A stretch of DNA of 64,000 bases. Source: Fusarium oxysporum f. sp. lycopersici 4287 (lineage: Eukaryota; Ascomycota; Sordariomycetes; Hypocreales; Nectriaceae). Positions 53,481 through 64,000 of the stretch are shown piece by piece. Where the stretch lies: the NCBI RefSeq assembly GCF_000149955.1, contig NC_030995.1, forward strand, positions 1 to 64,000. Reading direction: 5' to 3'. Both the position numbers and the translations under genes were made by a program. Position 1 is the first letter of the stretch. The number at the start of each line of letters is the position of its first letter. Under the pieces are notes generated by a model. It searched no databases, was not told the origin of the DNA, and saw only the letters and a program-made list of their open reading frames with translations.

Positions 53481-56031
53481 CTACTCCTCGTGATGCTTAG
53501 GCCAGATACGTCGACGCGCCCACTCACGAACACGCTTGCCGATAAAGTACATGATGATTCCCATACCACTCAGAATGCCACAGATAATAGCAAGAATGTT
53601 CATCGCACCGTCGTACCCAAGGGATTGAATCGAAGGTACAGTCGCGTAGCTCAAACCGAATGACACGAAACCCCGGCCAGCGCAAACCACCAGAAGAAGA
53701 GGTCCAGACTTGTTGGGGTAACTATCCATGACGAAAGTGATTCCGACCAAGTTCGCACCGAGGAAAGAAAAGAAGCCGAGGTGATATGGAGCGACGATAG
53801 CGATCCAGTGATAGTCGTTGGGCGAGGCGGCTGCGTGACCGTAGACAATTGCTGAGATGATCGCACAAGCCGCCGGGATGACCAAGACAAGAAGACGATA
53901 TTCAGGCTGTATCAGTCAGTATGCGGTCTTGAAAAGCTGGGAAGGAAGCTTACCTCGAAAACACCTTTATTTCGTCGACTCATGAATCTGCAGATGATAT
54001 CCGAGCCATATCCGAGCAGCGGGACGGCAAGCAGACAATCGATGATCTGAACAAGCTGCACATAGCCGAGAAGTTTGCCGTCGAAGTTATAGGGCGGCTG
54101 CACCAGAATAACAGCGAAGGTTGAGGCTTGGTAGATGTAAAGACCTAGGAAAGCACCATTGAGGATAAAGATCCAGAAGATAGGTGGCAGGATGAGAGAG
54201 AGCCCGACGTCCTTGTAGAATGAGACAAGGCTCTTCCAGTCCGCCTTGCCGTGGAACAACTTCATATCGTGGCGCCATGTTCTCTCGCCAAACTTCTCAG
54301 GTTGGAGAACAACGCCGTTGCGGGTTGTGACTTGGTACAAAACTTCGTTGGTACCTTCGCGGGCTACGTTGCCGTTCTTGTCGAGCTTCAGATGGACTGC
54401 ACCCTCTGTTTAAGGTTAGTATCGACTAATGAAGAGGACTGAAAAAGCTTACCAGTCGCGTCCTCGGGTCGGTCGTAGCGAGTCTCAGCCAGGGTTCAAA
54501 TCCATACCACGAAATCCACATATGGATCCATAATGTGGATCCATATCCATTCCATTCCATTCCACGTGGGCTTCAGCATTTCCATATCCACGCCACGAAG
54601 CCCCTTCCACATGTTCCACATGTGGAAATCGTGGAATATTTTAGGTGGGGTTCGAAAATACCTTGATTTCCTTGTGAAATCCCGCATATCCTAAGTACTT
54701 TCTATCACCCACAACAACACAACATCGATTTGCCACCCCATTTTCCTCCGTACACAATGAGTCCATTCTGGGGGCTTCACTGTTACTCGCGTTACTACCC
54801 CAAATCGAAATGGCCACTCCCCATCCTACCAAGTCAACCACATCCGTTCCAGAACGAACAGAAGAGGACAATCAACGGCTCTTTCAGCTCTACAAAAGCT
54901 GGATCTTGACGGAGAGAGACGGCAAGGCGCGTCTATAGGTATATCGGTTCGGCTACGAATATCCAGCATAACAAGAAACAGGAACGTCGGTGGGTGTGTT
55001 GCCTTTGCGTCAAGCAACGGCGGATTTTAATGGACCAATGACAAAAACATTGACGTCACCGAGGGCGGGCGGGACCCATTAATTACCATTGTTGGACGAA
55101 GTAGGTTTCCATTCCACGAATTCCACAATATGGATCCATTTCCATAATGGATCCATTTCCACCCATTCCACATCGAAATTATTAGTCAGCATCCATATCC
55201 ACGCCATATTCACAAATGTGTCGTGGAGTGTCGTGGATTTGAACCCTGGTCTCAGCCAGGAAGAAGATAGACATGATCATCGTGAAACCATTGATGATGG
55301 TCATGATACCATACCACCAGGGCAATCCAAGCGATGGGACGATGTATGTAGTCGCAGTGAAGAGGGCCGCAGTAAGTGTGTTCTGAACTCCAACAAAATA
55401 AGACAGCTTGATGCCATGTTGATGAAGGAAGTGAATCTCTTGCACGATCAAAGGTGCAAGGGCCTCGCTCTGCCCAGCAGCTAGACTGAAGATGTTACGG
55501 CCCGCGATATGGCTGGTAAGCGACTTTGAGCAAGCACACCAAATTCCAGAAACTGTCAGAAGCAGCAAGGAGAAGAGAAAGACAGGTCGTCGGCCGATGG
55601 CGTTGGCGAGAGGCATGGAGAGCAAATTGCCAATTCCCATGAAGAGAGTGGGATAAGTCAGCAAATCGCTAATACGCTTGGGATTGTCGTTATGATAAAG
55701 CGCGTAGAGCTCTGGGGCGACGGAGCCGAGACCGGAGGTTCCCAGGACTGAGATACCGGAGTAGAAACCGACGAGGAGGATGATCATGTACTTGCGCCAG
55801 ACGGGCAAGTTGAGAGGATCTGTTAAAAGATGTGAGTTGACGATAATCAGAAGGAATGGTGTTTCTACCCTTGGGGTCAGGACTAGGCGTCGGGACCAGA
55901 ACAACAGTTCCGTCCTGATACAAATTAACCGTACCAGACGCATCGTGAGCTTCATGATGAGGTGTCTTGATGATATCCTCAACAGCATCGACATCAGGTT
56001 TCATACCGAAAGAATCGCGTCGCTCAGCCAT
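53481..56031 (-). pseudogene. DHA1-type MFS transporter interrupted by a hAT element
   Basis: Exons: 56031-55869, 55819-55249 (to the insertion), 54489-54453 (after it), 54405-53954, 53906-53481. Counting one copy of the duplicated octamer, the exons sum to 1641 nt, exactly 547 codons, so the gene was intact before insertion. Motifs: DPKDPLNLPVWRKY before helix 1, GNLLSMPLANAIGRRPVFLF (motif A region), AETR followed beyond the element by YDRPEDAT, WKSLVSFYKDVGLSLILPP at helix 7 and a basic C terminus. As it stands, transcription would read into the element and meet stop codons after AETR, leaving about the N-terminal six helices. Transport function should be lost. The regulator divergent from it at 56483 may have controlled it. 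Confidence 0.9.
54490..55248 (+). mobile_element. hAT-type non-autonomous transposon, 759 bp
   Basis: Both ends carry an inverted repeat starting CAGGGTTCAAATCCA (left end 54490, right end closing ...GATTTGAACCCTG at 55248). The element is bordered by a perfect 8 bp target duplication, GTCTCAGC, at 54482-54489 and 55249-55256. CAGGG ends with an 8 bp duplication define the hAT superfamily. Subterminal regions are packed with short TTCCAC, GGATCCAT and TCGTGG motifs on both sides, likely transposase-binding sites. The centre has no intact transposase. It keeps a relic: an ATG at 54811 opens a 45-codon hydrophilic frame, and in another frame RRWVCCLCVKQ resembles the first half of a BED-type zinc finger of hAT transposases. 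It is therefore probably an internal-deletion derivative, needing transposase in trans. It shows little RIP damage. Confidence 0.92.
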
Positions 56032-56482
56032 GACTACACCTTGTCAACTGGATGAGTTTTGATGTCCCATATCTAAAGCAGCGACGAAACGAGGTTTATA
56101 TCAATCAAATCGCCCCCGGGTCGGAGTCGTGGTCTGGGCCTTTGTACTAAGTTAGTCTGATAGCGTAACGAATAGATTCCGATTGGTTGTTACACGATGG
56201 ACCAAGCATCGTGAGCTGGGGTTGCGGGGGTGGAGCCGAGTCTCCGAGGGGAATGAATGCGGGGAAGCACAAAGGTTTACCGATCGTTTATTAAAATACG
56301 CTGTCTGCGCCTCCGTCGGCTCGGTATCTCACCACCCAAACATACAGTACCCATCAACTCCAGATCTTCAACCTCTCTCAAACCCTTGTCACCGGAATCC
56401 GTCTTCATCTACCGGCATCGCATCAATCCAATCACCATACCAAACTACTCCTCCACACTTTCTCCCCCACGTTTCCGACCCC
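56032..56482. promoter_or_regulatory. Divergent promoter between MFS gene and regulator
   Basis: 451 bp shared by the interrupted transporter and the Zn2Cys6 gene. It contains an everted CCG-N3-CGG at 56116-56124, several single CGG words, and a C/T-rich leader before the regulator start. An open frame from 56183 runs into the regulator, but the Met at 56483 is a better start, just ahead of the zinc cluster. Confidence 0.5.
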
Positions 56483-58791
56483 ATGCCCTCCCCAATGGAT
56501 ACCGAAGACAGCCCCGGGATCCCCAGATCCAGCAAACGGCGCCGCCTCAATTTCGCGTGCAATTACTGTCGGAGTCGTAAAACGCGCTGTGACGAACAAC
56601 AGCCCTCTTGTCAGGCTTGTATCCTTGCGGGAATCGCTTGCGTCACAGAAGATAGGCGCAGGCCGGGGAAGTTGATCAAGAGACGAGAGGCGGGCAAGTC
56701 CACTGATGGAGGGTCTGCTACGTCTGCGAGTCCGTCGGAGTATGGATTGCAGGCTGGTGCTGATGGGGCGGTGGAGAGAAGGCATTCTATTACTGAGCCG
56801 AGGACGATTGCGGTGGTTACTGGGCCGATTCGCGCGAGGTCGCAGAGTCCGAGACCGTCACAGAGTAGAGACTCTTCTCATACAGACACGATTAGCAACC
56901 CTTTGCCGATCTGGCGACAAAGTGCTGGTACTACTTCTTTTCAGGTACTGACGGAATGGCTCGACCTGGCTTGTTTCCGGCTGAGCATCCCTTACCATTT
57001 TGGCTCATATCCCCCCTCCACCCTAAACCCGCAATCGGCATCTCAGCCTCAGCATGGAATTCCGATTACACCGGAGACATGGGTACCCCAGACTTTGTTC
57101 GACGCATATGCGAGGGAGATACATACGTTTTACCCTGTTGTGAGGCTCGACCAAGCTCGTGCCGATGTCGTGCAATCTCACCCTCCGCACCCAGGGAGCT
57201 TAACGTTGCACTCGGTTGACATTGCAGCGCTGAGAAGTCATCTACTCTTCGCTGCGGGAGGATGCATTCTTCAACATGCCGAGCGAAAGGCTTACATGAC
57301 TGAAACACTGTCTTTAGCACGCAACGCACTTGGACATCTCATCGGCAACGTATCATACGACACCATTGAAGTCCTCTTTCTTTTCTCAGTATGTCTCCGC
57401 CTGAACGACGAAATCATCTCAGCTTGGACAACGCTCGGTATCTGCCTTTCAATCGCCCACTCCCTCGGCCTCAACAAGCCCGGAAAGAATAGAAAGAAAC
57501 CTCTAGATCTCGATGCCTGGAGTCCTGCGTGGTGGGCTCTGTATAGCTATGAGAAGCTTTTCTCGTTCCAGCTTGGCTACGTATCCACGATCTCGGATGA
57601 CGCGTTCGACACCCTGGACCTGGATGTTCTTGAGTCTACTGCGCTTGAGCCGTCGCGTATTTCGTTATCGATGGCGAATGTATTTAGCAAGATGAGTCGT
57701 CGGTGCGCTACGGCAAGACAGCTTGAGGAAAGGGCTAGTAGACGGGCCATTGAGGCGGTTGTTAAGGAGAAAGTTACTAGTACTGGAGAGGCCTTTTTGA
57801 TGTTGACGAACTGGGCTAATAGTGTCCCTACTGGTATAAGGTAGGTCACCTCATTGCAGGAGCTACCTGGTTGCTAACATGCGATAGACCTACGTCGGAC
57901 TTTATGCGCGTACCAGAAAACTTGGGCCTCGCGTCATTTGTGTCTCTACACTACCATAACGCGTAAGTTCATCAAAGCCAGCCGATGCCTTTTGAAGCTG
58001 ATGTGTTGCAGCCTCATCATGCTGAACCGCAACTCCCTTCTGATAAGCAAAAACGCTCTGCACATGGCAGTAGAGATCATTGCCAAAGATACACCATGGG
58101 AGTACCAGATCCGCAACGGTCAATCGATGGTTGCAAACTCAGCAAGAAAGATAATTCATCTTCTCGCTGATAACGACGACTCGGCGTCACATCTATTTAC
58201 ACCTGCTTATTTTCCGTTACTTCATGCTATGTATGTTCTGGCGGTGCATATCTTGAAACAGCCTCATTCCCGTGTCTCCAAAATTGACCAAAGTGTAAGT
58301 TCGGTCATTTACAATGAGTATTACGATGCTAACTAGGACAGCTCCTCGTGACAGCTGCTGACTTGATCCGCTGCTACTGTGTTGGCCTCAGTGAAGAAGA
58401 CCGCTTGAACACCATTCTAAATGGCCTTCTTCGTGTTGTCCAAGAAGCTATGAGACCCATCTCAGCTCCAAGGGATAATGACCACAGAACTCCAGCGCTG
58501 CACTCGTCAACAAGCTTATCCGATCAAAATGTGACACCTTTGACAGACCCGCAGGGAGGTAATCAGACCTTTGCAGAATCCTTAGGCCAGGCGGATCCTG
58601 CAATGCTCAGCCATCCGAATTTATCAATAGACGAGGGTACCCTCGATCCGTTCTCGGGTCAACCATTCAACATGCCGATACTCCCTGATGAGATTGGCTG
58701 TGACTGGGCGGACTTTGAGAACTTGTTGCAGAGGCTTGAGAGCGAAGGGTCCTTGTATCCTGGAGATGAAGGAATGGTTATTGATATCTAG
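56483..58791 (+). CDS. Zn2Cys6 fungal transcription factor
   Basis: Four exons (56483-57840, 57888-57962, 58012-58294, 58342-58791) give 721 residues in frame. The N terminus has a basic patch (SSKRRRLNF) and the zinc cluster CNYCRSRKTRC ... CQACILAGIAC, then a linker rich in Ser and Arg. The fungal transcription factor domain starts near residue 200 (LTEWLDLACFRLSIPYHFGS, ICLSIAHSLGLNKPGK, WWALYSYEKLFSFQLGY). An acidic C-terminal region (ENLLQRLESEG, PGDEGMVIDI) could serve as activation domain. It acts in the nucleus. Being divergent from the MFS transporter across 451 bp suggests it once regulated it; with the transporter broken by a transposon, the pair may now be a regulator without that target. 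Confidence 0.88.
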
Positions 58792-58825
58792 CTCAGCAAT
58801 CTGACAAACTTTGTTCCCTTCCTGT

Positions 58826-60524
58826 TCAAAGCTTCCCCATTTCCGATCTTTTGCGCATTCTGACAAATAATCCGGTTTGAAGCGGAAACCATCCAGATAT
58901 GATCTTCATCCTGACATTTTGATCCGCAAGTTGAATGTCATACCGTGACACCAATGTAGCTACAGCCTTGTAGATCTGTATAAGAGCAATATGTCTCCCG
59001 ATGCAAATTCGAGAACCTCCGCCGAAAGTTAGATCGGCTCCATTCATCTTCCTCAAACGCCGCTGGTATTCCCCTTCACTTTCGTCTTCTGCCTTGATCC
59101 ATCGATCAGGACGAAATCAATGAGTGTCTTCACCCCAGACCACTTCATTGCGACCGATGATGTATGGGTTCAAGCCTACGGCAACTCCAGGAGGTATGAA
59201 GCTACCGTCTGGTAACGTCAGTCCAGTATTTGGAACGTAGCGCTCAAGAGGCATAGCGACAGAGGGGTGCATTCTCAGCGATTCCCGGATGACAGCGTCA
59301 AGATAAGGCAGCGATCGAGCTCTACTGTATGGCACAGCCTCAGCATCATTGAAGCCCAGCGTGAGGATTTCGCTCTTGAGCTTGGTCATGGCATGTTGGT
59401 TTTGCAACAAAAAGTCAAAGATAGCACGAAGTGCAATCACAGTGGTGTCTGCTCCAGCAAGGACGTTAGCCAATAGGAAGTTCAGCACGAGCTTTGCATC
59501 AACAGAATCTGGATTGCTCTTCATTCCATCAATGAAGTGGTCTAGAAAGTCTGGCTCTTCTGATGACTTGCGCTGCTCCTGTTGCTCAAGCCGGCGCTGT
59601 AGTTGGGCGATCGAGAAGTGAGTGACATGGCTCATATCCGGAGGACCAATGCGCACCATGGGATTCTTGTTGAGAAGCCAGTCCAGGAAGGGCATTTGGC
59701 CGATTTGAGCGAAGTAGTCTACCGATAGTGCAGATGCTATGATGGTCCCGTCAAAGTCGTGACCCTTTTTCATGTACCCGAAGGGCTGGCTGAAAGTCAA
59801 AGAACCGATCATGTCCCAAGTATCTGATACAGTGAGTGAGCAGTCAAGCTTGGAAGCCAAGAATATACACACATAATCCCAGCAATTCTGCCAGATCAAA
59901 GCTTTTGTTGTCCTCTAGAAACCGGTTGTCGATTTGTTTGCAGAGCTCCTTGATTACTTGGTTCATCTTTACCTCCATGGTCAGAACATTGCTAGATGAA
60001 TAATACTTAGCCATCGGCTTCTTCATCTGCGCGTGTTCTGCTGGGCTCGTTGTGCTGAACAGATTATGCTTGATCTTGCCATCCACCATACTACTGTTAT
60101 TGAGATAGAACTGTGTCTAGTAGGCGTTAGCTCTGTTACCGCTCTATGCCTACCGCGCTTACCTTGAGCCATCTATGGTCTGTGCCATATATAATCTTGA
60201 TCAGTTCGGGATAGTCCAGATCTAGTAAGTTCGGACCGATTCTAATAATGGGGCCGTATTTCTTGTGAAGGTCTTGAATGGTCCATTGGTATTTCTGAGT
60301 CCGGACTTGATATAAACGCCAAAGGTTCGTCCACTCTAGAGACAAGAGACTGTTACCCTCTACATTTTATCTTAATCTGTGAAATACCCACTAGCGAAAA
60401 GAGGGCCGGGATAAGGTCGCAATGGAGAGGTCAACGTCGATATTATCCACCAAAGCAAAACTGCGAAGAGGACCACAGTGGTGCCGACGTATGAGAGCTC
60501 AGTTGGAGAGGACTGGGTAATCAT
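58826..60524 (-). pseudogene. Cytochrome P450 with a premature stop before the heme site
   Basis: Exons 60524-60392, 60335-60163, 60116-59873 and 59823-58826 total 516 codons. The N-terminal anchor (VVLFAVLLWWIISTLTSPLR) and PGPLFAKWTNLWRLY, the I-helix AGADTT, the K-helix ESLRMHP, and the heme loop FGGGSRICIGRH (Cys at codon 457) are all present and normally spaced. Codon 419 is TGA (59119-59117), between GEDTH and FRPDRW, where relatives have a sense codon. Everything beyond, including the heme cysteine, remains clean, so the mutation looks recent or is a sequence error. Without readthrough the product cannot bind heme as a P450. The family oxidises small lipophilic substrates at the ER; the closest look is to fungal enzymes of secondary metabolism or detoxification. 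Confidence 0.88.
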
Positions 60525-61330
60525 TTTGAGAGGGTCGACAGGTTATTTATGTTCAGGCGGGAAAGTGGCCTTTCGTTTCTCAACGGGCTCAACAAGATAG
60601 CCGAGGATTTAGATAAATATGCAACGAAAAGGAGAAAGTGTGAAGGACCGTTCCCAAGCAAAGAATAAATACGAGAATGTCGGGAAGGGCCAAGATCCGT
60701 ATGGAGCCCGATGCATGATGAGCCACCTTTGAAGCTGCAGAGGGGACTATTGATGTTGTGCTACCCAACTGTTACAGAAGGCACTTCGTTAAACAAATCA
60801 CAGGAAGACATATAGTCAGCATAATGCAAGCCTTCAGCTTAAATCCCCAGCCTGCCTTATCCCCGCAACCCAATGTGCAGTGATTCGGCTTTGCCATATT
60901 TCATTGGTTCTTGACTCCTTGGCTGGCAGCATAATGTGAAACATACAGAGTCTATGACGTTGTGTATAAGAAAGCGGAGAATCAAGATGTATAACCTCGG
61001 ATTTTATACTTGTCTCAGTATTATAAGAGGAAATTGTAACTATGCCTAATAGTTTATGCAGAAATTAAGAGTTTGTTTGATATTTAATATTTTTAATATT
61101 AATAAACTCTTTCTTTTAGTTGCCTGTTTATTAGTATTATTAACGTATAGAAATAATTGTTATATATGTCTTGTTTAACTAAGTCCTAAAGATTTACTGT
61201 CTTGTTACACTTTAATACTTAAGTAAAGATGTGATCCCTATCACGGCAGAGGATCGGAGAGAGACAATCTCCCATGCCGGACAAGCCGTCACAGAATTCT
61301 ATAAAGACCAATCTTGTTCCTGATTACTCC
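60525..61330. other. Spacer with AT-rich core
   Basis: About 800 bp. 60525-60960 is of normal composition and should contain the P450 promoter. 61000-61220 is AT-rich with TpA-rich runs, possibly a short RIP-altered relic. No gene. Confidence 0.45.
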
Positions 61331-63342
61331 TTAGGGTAAGCCCATGAACAGCTTCAACATCTCAGGATACCTAGGTGTCCCAAGCCCAGTTACCGGGTCC
61401 CATCCCGGGACTGCAGAGAACCCTTTTGTATCGCATCCCTCGTTATTCCCTTTTGTGATATCGTTGAATACTTGGGGATTTTGATACATGACTGGATTGA
61501 TGAATCCAACAGGACCCTTTCCAGCTTTGAGTCTCTGTTCATTGATGAGTGTCACTATGGAAGCAAACAAAGGTGTCGCTGTGCTGGTACCGCTTATCAG
61601 CCCGTATTCGCCACCTACGTAGGTTGCTATGTCTTGACTGATAGCCGAAACACTATAAATTAAAGCATGTCAGAAATGCAAGTCATAATGAGATGGGATA
61701 GATGGACTTACTCTGGCATACCTCTTCCTATGCGATTGTAAATGCCACCATTTCCACCGATGGGGGCCGTATCATTGTGTGTAGCATTATGCAAAGCACT
61801 GAAGTACTTGTAACCTGGATCATGGTGCATGTAATATTTATCGAGTGCTACTTTCTGATAGCTTGGGATCGAATAGATGGTGCTGAAACCTCCACCGCTT
61901 GTGTATGTGCTATCCGAACCGTCTTGATGCGGGAGATACGCTGCAACTTCTGGCTCAGTAGCTGAAGCGCCAGCAGGTAGCCTAGTACCACCAATAACTG
62001 TCACATACGGACAATTTCCGGGAAAGTTGGGATTGAACACCGTATTGTTCAAACCGAGACATCCGTTTGGCTCTGGGTCCCAGGAGCGAGAGGCTACGCC
62101 GGCATCTCCGGAAGCAACTAGAACAGTGTGTCCTTGGAGCGCGAGTTTCATGAACTCGTTGCACTGCCGTTGCTGGTAGTAGAAAGGCAAGTCCGATTCA
62201 GACTTACTGTACGAGATGGAAATCACGTTCGTTGGCTTCGAAATGCCGCATTGCGTCTTGCCCGTGTAACCACCAGGTTGCGTGTCAGGATAAACGTCGT
62301 CAAATGAAGGATCATTGCCCTTCTCTCCAAAGGCTTTGTAAGAACAGTATGACCCGTCAATGGCGTTGAGGAAGTTGTTGAACAGTCCTCCAGCTCCGTT
62401 CACAGTGTACACCTTGTCGTCAGTTTGGTATAACGTGATGGACTGAGGGTATATAAGCGGGTAAGCGACCTGCATGTCAAGGTCGGACTCTCCATCAGCT
62501 TCGGCTGGCTTGACCGGTGCAGAGCCCCCATCGATTGAAACGAGGTGAGGGTGGGTCCCCTTAGGGATGTTGGGCGCGAATTTGCCAAAGAACATATCTA
62601 AATCCTCTTGGGCATAATAGTCGCCTGTCTCGAAGATTCCGAGGCTATTGGACGAATGATTCAATGTATTCTTCGGGATATTGTAAAGCTTTCGTATGCA
62701 ATCGGGAGTGACAGCGTCACCGCACTTCGATGTACCAGTTGAAGGTGGACTCGTGGAATCGGGTTGAAAAATAGGCGGTTCCTGTCTCTTGACTTTTTTG
62801 TTGATGTGAGGCTGCTTAGGCGCTAGAAGCATCACGCCAGGGGTGACAAAGTCGATATGTGGCCGAACAGTGCTGGGAAGATAGTATTCCTCGCATGATA
62901 CTGTGGAATAATCTTGCAGGGTGTGATGGTACTTGTAATAACTGGCGTTAAGCATGCTCTCTGCTTCTACGACCGACATGTTGGCGTGCAGCCATCCCCT
63001 ATCTCGCGAAAGTGCTGAAGAACCGCCATGTCTTGATATCCACGAGCGGACCGTCTCGACCGTATCGTTAGATGGCGCAAACAGCTCAACGATATCTTGT
63101 TTGGAGTAATGCTTGCCATATCCGGGAGACGACGGGTGCGAGACGTTGTGGATGAGACTGTCCGCCTCCTCGAGGTTTGACTGCTTTAAGCCAATGCGAA
63201 GGAGAAGGCGAGCGTCCGGGTCGATCCGCTCCCCTTTAACCCACATGTCCCCATGGCTATTTCGCGTTTCATGAGCGACGCGCACCTCTTCGCCCATGCA
63301 CAAGCTCAAAAAGACAAGAAGAAATCCCACGATGTAACGCAT
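61331..63342 (-). CDS. Secreted sedolisin (tripeptidyl-peptidase, family S53)
   Basis: Two exons (63342-61712, 61652-61331) encode 650 residues. A signal peptide (MRYIVGFLLVFLSLCMGEE) is followed by a long activation propeptide (to about residue 195, with the KVKRQ basic site for processing). The mature sedolisin domain has the catalytic Glu and Asp in GESDLDMQ (Glu285, Asp289), the oxyanion Asp in VASGDAGV and the nucleophile in ISGTSTATP (Ser567; usual form SGTSASTP). The calcium site is given by NDITKGNNEGC near residue 608 and the C-terminal GWDPVTGLGTP. Such enzymes cut tripeptides from protein N termini or act as endoproteases at acid pH outside the cell. The intron is normal, all active-site residues are present, and the gene appears functional. 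Several N-glycosylation sequons (NVS, NAT, NDT) fit secretion. Confidence 0.92.
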
Positions 63343-64000
63343 GTCTTGGTTCAGAATGCTTAAAAGCGATGGACCGAGCTAGTTGAGAATAGATGCAATT
63401 TCAAGGCCAGACTCACCTTTATACATCAAATCATGTGTAATATATAGATAAACTGAGGTTCTAATGGCCGATTATCCAATACTACCTTCCAGTTCGAGAA
63501 CCATTGAACTCCTTTTACGGGCGAGAAGATGATTGGACTAGCTGAAGGGAAACCCCAATGACTTATCTCAAAGGACAGGCGGAAAAGCAATGGATCGCTG
63601 AGTTTTGATAGCATGTGGTGCCGAATTGCCGAAATACGAGGTCTAACTTTAGCACATCATCGATACCAAAAGTACCTTGACCACTGATGTGCCGGCGCTT
63701 AACTCGATATCGGCCTCTAGTTCTGCGCTTTGATAATGTCATGCGAGGAAGCCAAAGGTATTGTAGTACTCTGATCTCTCGTTTTCAATTAATACGCTGT
63801 ATAAAGATGAATTTAAATCAACCCATCGAATCACGATAGTAAAATCTTTTGAACCTGTTCAAACGCCAGTAATTTTGGGATACGACAGGAAATCAAATCA
63901 TAGGCATCCTAAGTTCGGGTTGAACTCTCGAGGCACTCACAAAAGCTAAGTTAAAGGAATAGTTCGCAGCTGATGGTAAACCTGAATGATTTGTTTACTT
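63343..64000. other. Promoter side of the sedolisin gene
   Basis: About 660 bp to the window edge with no gene recognised. A TATA-like TTTATA at about 63418-63423 lies 75-80 bp upstream of the start codon on the minus strand (reads TATAAA there), a plausible core promoter. Confidence 0.45.

Noticed and set aside
54490..54510. GGTTCAAATCC looks like the T arm of a tRNA
   Set aside because: It is the terminal inverted repeat of the hAT element, repeated in inverse at 55248; no acceptor, D or anticodon arms exist.
56183..56482. 100-residue N-terminal extension of the Zn2Cys6 regulator
   Set aside because: Composition is leader-like and the zinc cluster is normally near the N terminus; the start at 56483 is preferred.
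1..64000. CRISPR arrays, operons, bacterial promoters, rRNA genes
   Set aside because: No regularly spaced repeats or rRNA-like sequence; spliced genes show the DNA is eukaryotic.

Overview
The window reads as nuclear DNA of a filamentous ascomycete, most probably a Fusarium-like Hypocreales species. The support is many protein genes split by short introns (about 40-60 nt, GT...CTGAC/CTAAC...AG), pyrimidine-rich leaders, fungal families (Zn2Cys6 regulators, MFS porters, NmrA-like oxidoreductases, GLEYA adhesin, Git3-like GPCR), and AT-rich blocks almost free of CpA/TpG, the mark of repeat-induced point mutation (RIP). The genus is an inference; the exon models were built by hand and most close in frame exactly.

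Layout. 0-8 kb is a transposon-scarred edge: a partial gene at the border, then a beta-carbonic-anhydrase-like gene and an HD cyanamide-hydratase-like gene lying between two copies of a ~100 bp repeat. Next come a stop-riddled pseudogene, a truncated coiled-coil gene, a RIP-destroyed Fot1/pogo transposon (about 6.15-7.93 kb) and a 5'-truncated gene end. 8.5-10.1 kb is a secreted BBE-like FAD oxidase. 10.1-15 kb is nearly gene-free, with a small two-exon gene and a short-chain dehydrogenase relic.

15-27 kb is an accessory metabolic block: hexose-type MFS porter, NmrA-like protein, Zn2Cys6 regulator, second NmrA-like protein, GLEYA adhesin and an FAD monooxygenase. 27-40 kb holds surface and sensing genes in long spacers: a hypothetical protein, a Cys-rich secreted protein, a polytopic membrane protein, a tiny GPI-type wall protein, a Git3-like GPCR and a frameshifted small secreted protein.

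41-49 kb carries two amide-hydrolase-type genes (acid-ceramidase/NAAA-like and N,N-dimethylformamidase-like, the latter frameshifted) with a sugar porter between. 49-58 kb has two DHA1-type MFS transporters and a divergent Zn2Cys6 regulator. The second transporter is split by a 759 bp hAT-type element with perfect 8 bp target duplications; excluding the element and one duplicate closes the frame exactly. 58.8-63.3 kb has a P450 with one premature stop before the heme cysteine, and an apparently intact secreted sedolisin.

The overall picture is an accessory chromosome region in decay: at least five genes are disabled by different means (RIP, insertion, nonsense, frameshift, truncation) beside intact transport, secretion and regulatory genes.
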